Positions 59,799 to 64,000 of a DNA stretch of 64,000 nucleotides are shown in pieces. Both the position numbers and the translations under genes were made by a program. Every line of letters starts with the position of its first letter. Within the stretch, counting starts at the first letter, position 1. This stretch comes from Desulfuromonas sp. KJ2020 (GTDB taxonomy: Bacteria > Desulfobacterota > Desulfuromonadia > Desulfuromonadales > SZUA-540), in NCBI RefSeq assembly GCF_024197615.1, contig NZ_JAKUKE010000003.1, positions 1,038,328 to 1,102,327 on the forward strand, in the 5' to 3' direction. The notes under the pieces were generated by a model. The model saw nothing but the letters and a program-made list of their open reading frames with translations. It did no database searches and was not told the origin of the DNA.

Positions 59799-60404
59799 TC
59801 AAAACGTAGTCAGGCCATAGCGAACCTGATAATAGACCAACTTAACAAACTCACCCAGCAGAACTTTCAGCCGGTGTAAATTCCAAGCAGCTCCCTTATG
59901 GTTGGGGCCCGGATAGACCCCTATGGATATACTTTCATTTTTTGCATGGAAGTTAAAAGACCACAACGTCCGGCGCGTGTGGTAGTCCGAGGTCACCACG
60001 ACCAGAGATTTCATCCCCTCTGCCCGCGCATAGTCCACAGCATGGCTGGCATCATAGTATGTTCCACTGGCCGAGTAGGGCAATTTGACGATGGCTTCAG
60101 CAGCTACGCCACGCTTCAAAAGCGCCTGTTCCGCCCATTCGACATGGTAAAGATTACGCCCATGTTCCTTTGAATAACGACCGAGTACACCGTCATTGGT
60201 GAGCAAAATCTTATCGGATACCCCCTGTTCGTACAATTCGACCAACGGCGGTAACCTTTCCCAGATACTTCCCGCCATCAGGACGAGGGCATCCGTCTTG
60301 TTTTGTGGTCGCGTCACGGTCAGGTAGCTTTCGAGAAGGGGCAACAAAACAATCGGTGCAGCCGTCAAAAGAAACAGGCCTGAAATCAAAATAAATTTCT
60401 TCAT
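59799..60404 (-). CDS. DUF218 (YdcF/ElyC) family protein
   Basis: The protein (201 residues from ATG at 60404) has one N-terminal membrane helix and a periplasmic YdcF-like domain (DALVLMAGSIWERLPPLVELY, ILLTNDG, LVVVTSDYHTRRTLWSF). Members of this family are linked to envelope carbohydrate metabolism; the reaction is unknown. The ribosome-binding site is poor, and the frame extends upstream into the glycosyltransferase gene. Confidence 0.8.
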   Translation of the reverse strand: MKKFILISGLFLLTAAPIVLLPLLESYLTVTRPQNKTDALVLMAGSIWERLPPLVELYEQGVSDKILLTNDGVLGRYSKEHGRNLYHVEWAEQALLKRGVAAEAIVKLPYSASGTYYDASHAVDYARAEGMKSLVVVTSDYHTRRTLWSFNFHAKNESISIGVYPGPNHKGAAWNLHRLKVLLGEFVKLVYYQVRYGLTTF

Positions 60405-60423
60405 AAACGCGTAGATGAGCCCC

Positions 60424-61551
60424 TTACCGCTGTGGGGTCCACATGACATCTTTTTTGCCCCGCACAAAACGCCCCCAGCCGAGAGCCTGTGCGGCAATGG
60501 TCAGCAAGAAAAAAGAACTGAGCTGCCCGAAGCGGCCTCCGGCAGGCCAACGCAGGGCCGCCAGCCCAAAACCGACAAAAAGAAGCTGCGCCACAACCAT
60601 GCCTCCGAAAAAAACCGAGTGGCCCGCGAGCGTCAAAGCTGTCACCAAAGTGCCAAGGAAAAAGAAAGGGACCAGAAACCTTAGCACTTTATGCGAAAAG
60701 AGGAAGAACGCAAACCAGCCATATTTTTGGGGATCAAGAAAGTGCCGATGTCGAAATATCGCCCACAGGGTACGATTGGTAATGCGAATCTGCCGCTTGA
60801 ACTCTTTCCCCTGCCCTTGTGAAGGCTGTTCATAGCAGTAGACCAAAGGATCGAGCACCACCCGGCCCTGTTGAGCGACCACGTTGAGGGGGATGACAAA
60901 ATCATTGATGTCCCCTTCCTGCAAGGGCTGGTACAGCTCACGGCGCAAGGCAAAGACGGCCCCATCCGCCCCCACGCAGGAATCGAGTCGGCTTTCCGAT
61001 TCTTTGGTGAATCGTTCCAAACGAGCATACAGGCCAGCGCTCTCTTCTTCCCCAGCCGCATTGCGATACCGGGTCCAGCCGGTAACAAGGCCAATAGCGG
61101 GATCGGTAAAATTGGCGGCAACCGCTTGCAGCAGATCGGCGGGGAACATGGAGTTAGCGTCGGTAAAAAGAAGGATATCCCCCTCGGTTTGCGGCACGAT
61201 CCGGTTCAGGCAAATCGTTTTGCCCGCCCGATCGTCATACGCATGCAGGGTGATGCGAGGGTCTGAAAAAGAGGACACAATCTCATGAGTATTGTCGGTA
61301 GAGCCATCGGATACAACATGGATCTGCACTCGATCTGCCGAATAGTTGAGAGCGAGGGCATTTTCCAGTTTGGCGCGTATAACGTCCTCTTCGTTGTAAA
61401 CGGATATGATGATCGAGATTGACGGCTTGTCGGAGCCCTGTCGCCAGGGACGGCCCAGAGCCTCCGCCAGCAGAAATACAACAAGAGGATAGATCAGATA
61501 GGAGTACAGCCCGAAAAACAGAAAAACGTAAAAGAGTACTTCCACCATCAT
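60424..61551 (-). CDS. Membrane glycosyltransferase family 2
   Basis: The 375-residue protein has an N-terminal membrane helix, a GT-A domain (ISIIISVYNEEDVI, VVSDGSTDNTHEIV, LLFTDANSMFPADLL; acceptor acidic motif GDINDFVIP) and three to four C-terminal helices. The architecture is that of processive or EPS-type transferases. The ATG at 61551 overlaps the asnB-like stop as TGATG. It likely builds the exopolysaccharide of this locus. Confidence 0.9.
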   Translation of the reverse strand: MMVEVLFYVFLFFGLYSYLIYPLVVFLLAEALGRPWRQGSDKPSISIIISVYNEEDVIRAKLENALALNYSADRVQIHVVSDGSTDNTHEIVSSFSDPRITLHAYDDRAGKTICLNRIVPQTEGDILLFTDANSMFPADLLQAVAANFTDPAIGLVTGWTRYRNAAGEEESAGLYARLERFTKESESRLDSCVGADGAVFALRRELYQPLQEGDINDFVIPLNVVAQQGRVVLDPLVYCYEQPSQGQGKEFKRQIRITNRTLWAIFRHRHFLDPQKYGWFAFFLFSHKVLRFLVPFFFLGTLVTALTLAGHSVFFGGMVVAQLLFVGFGLAALRWPAGGRFGQLSSFFLLTIAAQALGWGRFVRGKKDVMWTPQR

Positions 61552-63455
61552 CAATCCTGCCCTCCCCCGCCCATGTACAGGTTAAACCATGTCTGAAAAA
61601 TAACCATGGACCAGATCAGCGTATCGTGAATCTCCCGGCCTGAGAAATGTTCATCCAAAACCCGACGAACCGTACTCTGGTCTATCAGGTCATGACGACC
61701 CAAATTTCGGGGAGAGAGAGTCTCCAGCACGAAAGGCTTGAGTTCGTTTTTGAGCCAGCGTGTCATCGGGCCGACAAACCCTTGTTTGCGGTGATCGATA
61801 ACCTCCGCTGGCAGATAAGGCCGGGCCGCCTTCTTCAGCAGATATTTTTTGCGCATCCATTTCATCTTCAGGTCCGGTGGAATGGTGGAGCAGTATTCGA
61901 GAAATTTGTGGTCGAGAAAAGGCACACGCACTTCCAGGGCATGGTGCATGCTCAGACGGTCGGTCAAGGCCAGGATATCCTCGGGCAGATAGGTTTTCAG
62001 GTCACAATAGAGGACCCGGTTGAGGGAATCGGTCGGGCCATCGACGTTGGACGAATGGAAGTGCCCCAATACAAGATCACGACATCCATCCAGGTGTTGG
62101 ACAAAGCGGGGGCGATCGGTGAAAAAGGAATCTCGCAGCGACGGGTTCATTTTGTTCAGAAAACCGAAGTAACGCTCCCCCGGCGGCAGCCCTGCCCCAC
62201 GCACAAAACGCTTCATATGGTTGACCGTATAGTGGCCATCAGCCCGCTCCGAAAGTCTTTCTACCAGAGGGCGCACCATCCCTTCACGTAAAAAGCCAGG
62301 CAGATGAGCGTATTTACTGCTTAAAGCAAAACCCAGGTGACGCTCGTAGCCGGCAAAAACCTCATCTCCACCAAGGCCTGAAAGAGCCACGGTGACATTT
62401 TCCCTGGCGATTTTACAGACAAAATACGAAGGGATGACTGAATCGTCGGCGAAGGGTTCGTCAAAGGCTCTGACAATTGTCTCAACCAGCCCACTGGCCT
62501 CGGGCTGCACCTCAAACTCCCGATGCTGGGCTCCGTAACGCGTGGCGACCTGCCGGGCATACCCCCGCTCGTCAAGATAGCCACCGACATCCCCACCAAA
62601 ACCCATGCAGAAGGTGTTAACAGGAGCCGTAGGAGCCTGACTCATCAGCGCCACCACGGTGCTGGAATCGACCCCTCCACTGAGGAAAGCCCCCAAAGGC
62701 ACTTCGCTCATAAGACGAATGCGAACCGCCTCCTGCAGAAGGTCCATAAAACCCGCAATAAAGGTTGCTTCACTCTTGCCATAATCGGGGGAAGGATAAA
62801 GATCCCAGTATTTCCTGATGGTTGCCTTGCCGTCGCGCAAGGTCAGGGTATGTCCTGGAAGAAGTTTGCGGATGCCGCGGTAGATGGTCAATTCGCCGGG
62901 AATGTAGGAAAGATTGAAATAAGCGGCCAGAGCCAGTTCATCAATCTCCCTGGGGACACTCTCATCCGCCAGGATCGCTTTCATTTCAGAAGCAAAGGAA
63001 AAGCCTCGCCCCCTGTCACTGTAAAAGAGCGGCTTAATGCCGAGGCGATCCCGTCCTAGAAAAAGGGTACGAGAAGTACCGTCCCACACCGCAAAGGCAA
63101 ACATCCCCCGCAACTGGCTGACGCAATCTTCGCCCCATTCCTCATAAGCGTGCAAAACAACTTCGGTGTCGCTGCGTGTGGAAAAACGGTGGCCCAGGGC
63201 CAGCAGACGCTCCCGTATTTCCTCATGATTGTAGATTTCACCGTTACAGATAATGGCCCGGGTGCGGTCTTCATTGAAAATCGGCTGATGTCCGCCGGAC
63301 AGATCGATGATGCTCAGCCGTCGATGTCCCAGCCCGATATGATCGTCACGATAATATCCGGCGTCGTCCGGCCCCCGGTGAGCCAGGGTGGTGGTAGCTC
63401 TTTCCAGAAAGCCCTGATCAATCCCAGGGGAGACGATGCCAAATATACCGCACAT
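61551..63455 (-). CDS. asnB: XrtA/PEP-CTERM amidotransferase (asparagine synthase-like)
   Basis: The 634-residue protein begins MCGIFGIVS with the N-terminal glutaminase Cys2, has YNHEEIRERLLALGHRF, and a C-terminal synthetase domain with PLGAFLSGGVDSSTVVALM (PPi loop) and VALSGLGGDEVFAGYERH. It resembles the TIGR03108 amidotransferase of exosortase EPS regions, which is thought to amidate a sugar. GAGG lies upstream of the ATG. Confidence 0.92.
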   Translation of the reverse strand: MCGIFGIVSPGIDQGFLERATTTLAHRGPDDAGYYRDDHIGLGHRRLSIIDLSGGHQPIFNEDRTRAIICNGEIYNHEEIRERLLALGHRFSTRSDTEVVLHAYEEWGEDCVSQLRGMFAFAVWDGTSRTLFLGRDRLGIKPLFYSDRGRGFSFASEMKAILADESVPREIDELALAAYFNLSYIPGELTIYRGIRKLLPGHTLTLRDGKATIRKYWDLYPSPDYGKSEATFIAGFMDLLQEAVRIRLMSEVPLGAFLSGGVDSSTVVALMSQAPTAPVNTFCMGFGGDVGGYLDERGYARQVATRYGAQHREFEVQPEASGLVETIVRAFDEPFADDSVIPSYFVCKIARENVTVALSGLGGDEVFAGYERHLGFALSSKYAHLPGFLREGMVRPLVERLSERADGHYTVNHMKRFVRGAGLPPGERYFGFLNKMNPSLRDSFFTDRPRFVQHLDGCRDLVLGHFHSSNVDGPTDSLNRVLYCDLKTYLPEDILALTDRLSMHHALEVRVPFLDHKFLEYCSTIPPDLKMKWMRKKYLLKKAARPYLPAEVIDHRKQGFVGPMTRWLKNELKPFVLETLSPRNLGRHDLIDQSTVRRVLDEHFSGREIHDTLIWSMVIFQTWFNLYMGGGGQD

Positions 63456-63470
63456 GACCGGTTCCTCAGG

Positions 63471-64000
63471 TTAGTGTTGGTCGCAAGAAACAATGCGTTC
63501 GACGGCTTGCGCAAAGGGAACCCCGGACTGCCAGCCCAAATCGGCCGCAATCCTGGAGGCGTCGTACACAACAGGTTTCTGTGAGGACCACAGGCGATAA
63601 AGGGTTAAAGCAGGGGGACGCTTCATCACCGAAAAAACCTTTTCCTGCATTGCCACCACTGTTGACAGCAGGCCCAAGGGGATATAAAAAACGCGGGCCG
63701 CCGGATGGAGCTTACGGATATAGTCGTCCATGTATTTCCGTTTGCCTACATGCTCTGGGTCGACCACATTATAGATTTTTCCGACACTTCGCTCGCTGGA
63801 CAAAGCGGCGCAAATGGCCTGCACCAGATTATCGACGTAGACCAGCGGCAGCTCAAAATTTTCGTTGCCGATTACGGCGAAGATCTTATTGGCCCAATTG
63901 AAGCCGAGCATAGGCGTATAATTTTCACCGCCACAGCCATAAATGGTTCCGGGGCGCAGACAAACTGCAGCAACCTTCCCCTCCTGCATACAGGCCGTCA
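63471..64000 (-). CDS. NAD-dependent epimerase/dehydratase, N-terminus off the edge
   Basis: Only the C-terminal part is in the window. It shows a sugar epimerase-type substrate segment (AAVCLRPGTIYGCGGENYT, ELPLVYVDNLVQAICAAL, YNVVDPEHV) and ends SCDQH. The N-terminal Rossmann and catalytic parts run past 64000. It lies 15 bases upstream of the amidotransferase gene and likely supplies a sugar nucleotide. Confidence 0.85.
   Translation of the reverse strand, partial: TACMQEGKVAAVCLRPGTIYGCGGENYTPMLGFNWANKIFAVIGNENFELPLVYVDNLVQAICAALSSERSVGKIYNVVDPEHVGKRKYMDDYIRKLHPAARVFYIPLGLLSTVVAMQEKVFSVMKRPPALTLYRLWSSQKPVVYDASRIAADLGWQSGVPFAQAVERIVSCDQH

Overview
The window is a gene-dense, mostly minus-strand stretch of a Gram-negative chromosome. 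The gene set points to an anaerobic deltaproteobacterium of the Desulfuromonadia (Geobacter/Desulfuromonas/Pelobacter relatives). That rests on the Kdo/Lpt/RpoN/PTS gene order, HPr kinase beside RapZ in a Gram-negative, an ArsR-methyltransferase regulator next to ahcY, and a PEP-CTERM/exosortase-type exopolysaccharide locus. No genus can be fixed from sequence reading alone. I see no insertion sequence, prophage, CRISPR array or rRNA.

Region 1 (1-5285) is the S-adenosylmethionine cycle: a SahR-like regulator gene with a long palindrome at its start codon, then ahcY, with metK close by under its own promoter. A thioesterase and a glycosyltransferase lie between them. Region 2 (5286-20949) looks like one very long operon: kdsB-pyrG-kdsA-kdsD-kdsC (Kdo supply), lptC-lptA-lptB (LPS export), rpoN, hpf, ptsN, hprK, rapZ, a mannose-family PTS EIIA-B-C-D, ptsH and ptsI. 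It joins envelope building to phosphorelay signalling. Region 3 (21207-31277) holds an HD-GYP response regulator, pyrE, purF-purQ-purL, a WalJ-type metallo-hydrolase and a membrane PAS histidine kinase.

Region 4 (31672-35367, plus strand) is gap-pgk-tpiA-secG and tRNA-Leu(GAG). Region 5 (35390-49225) is housekeeping on the minus strand: a YciO-like protein, YbeD, dut, an M16 peptidase, and the classical rimP-nusA-ylxRQ-infB-ylxP-rbfA-nrnA-truB-rpsO-pnp run. Region 6 (49226-52419) carries a lipoprotein and RNA methyltransferase genes.

Region 7 (52529-64000) is one edge of a PEP-CTERM/exosortase exopolysaccharide locus. It has a CAAX-protease-like membrane protein, a sigma-54-type promoter driving two secreted-protein genes, the PrsK/PrsR two-component pair, a DUF218 protein, a membrane glycosyltransferase, an amidotransferase and a sugar epimerase that runs off the right edge. 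PrsR would need RpoN, whose gene lies in region 2. The two secreted proteins are the most unusual items. One is a fibronectin-III protein whose second domain is interrupted by a hydrophobic hairpin and a cysteine-glycine run. The other is an AT-rich protein with two jelly-roll-like units.
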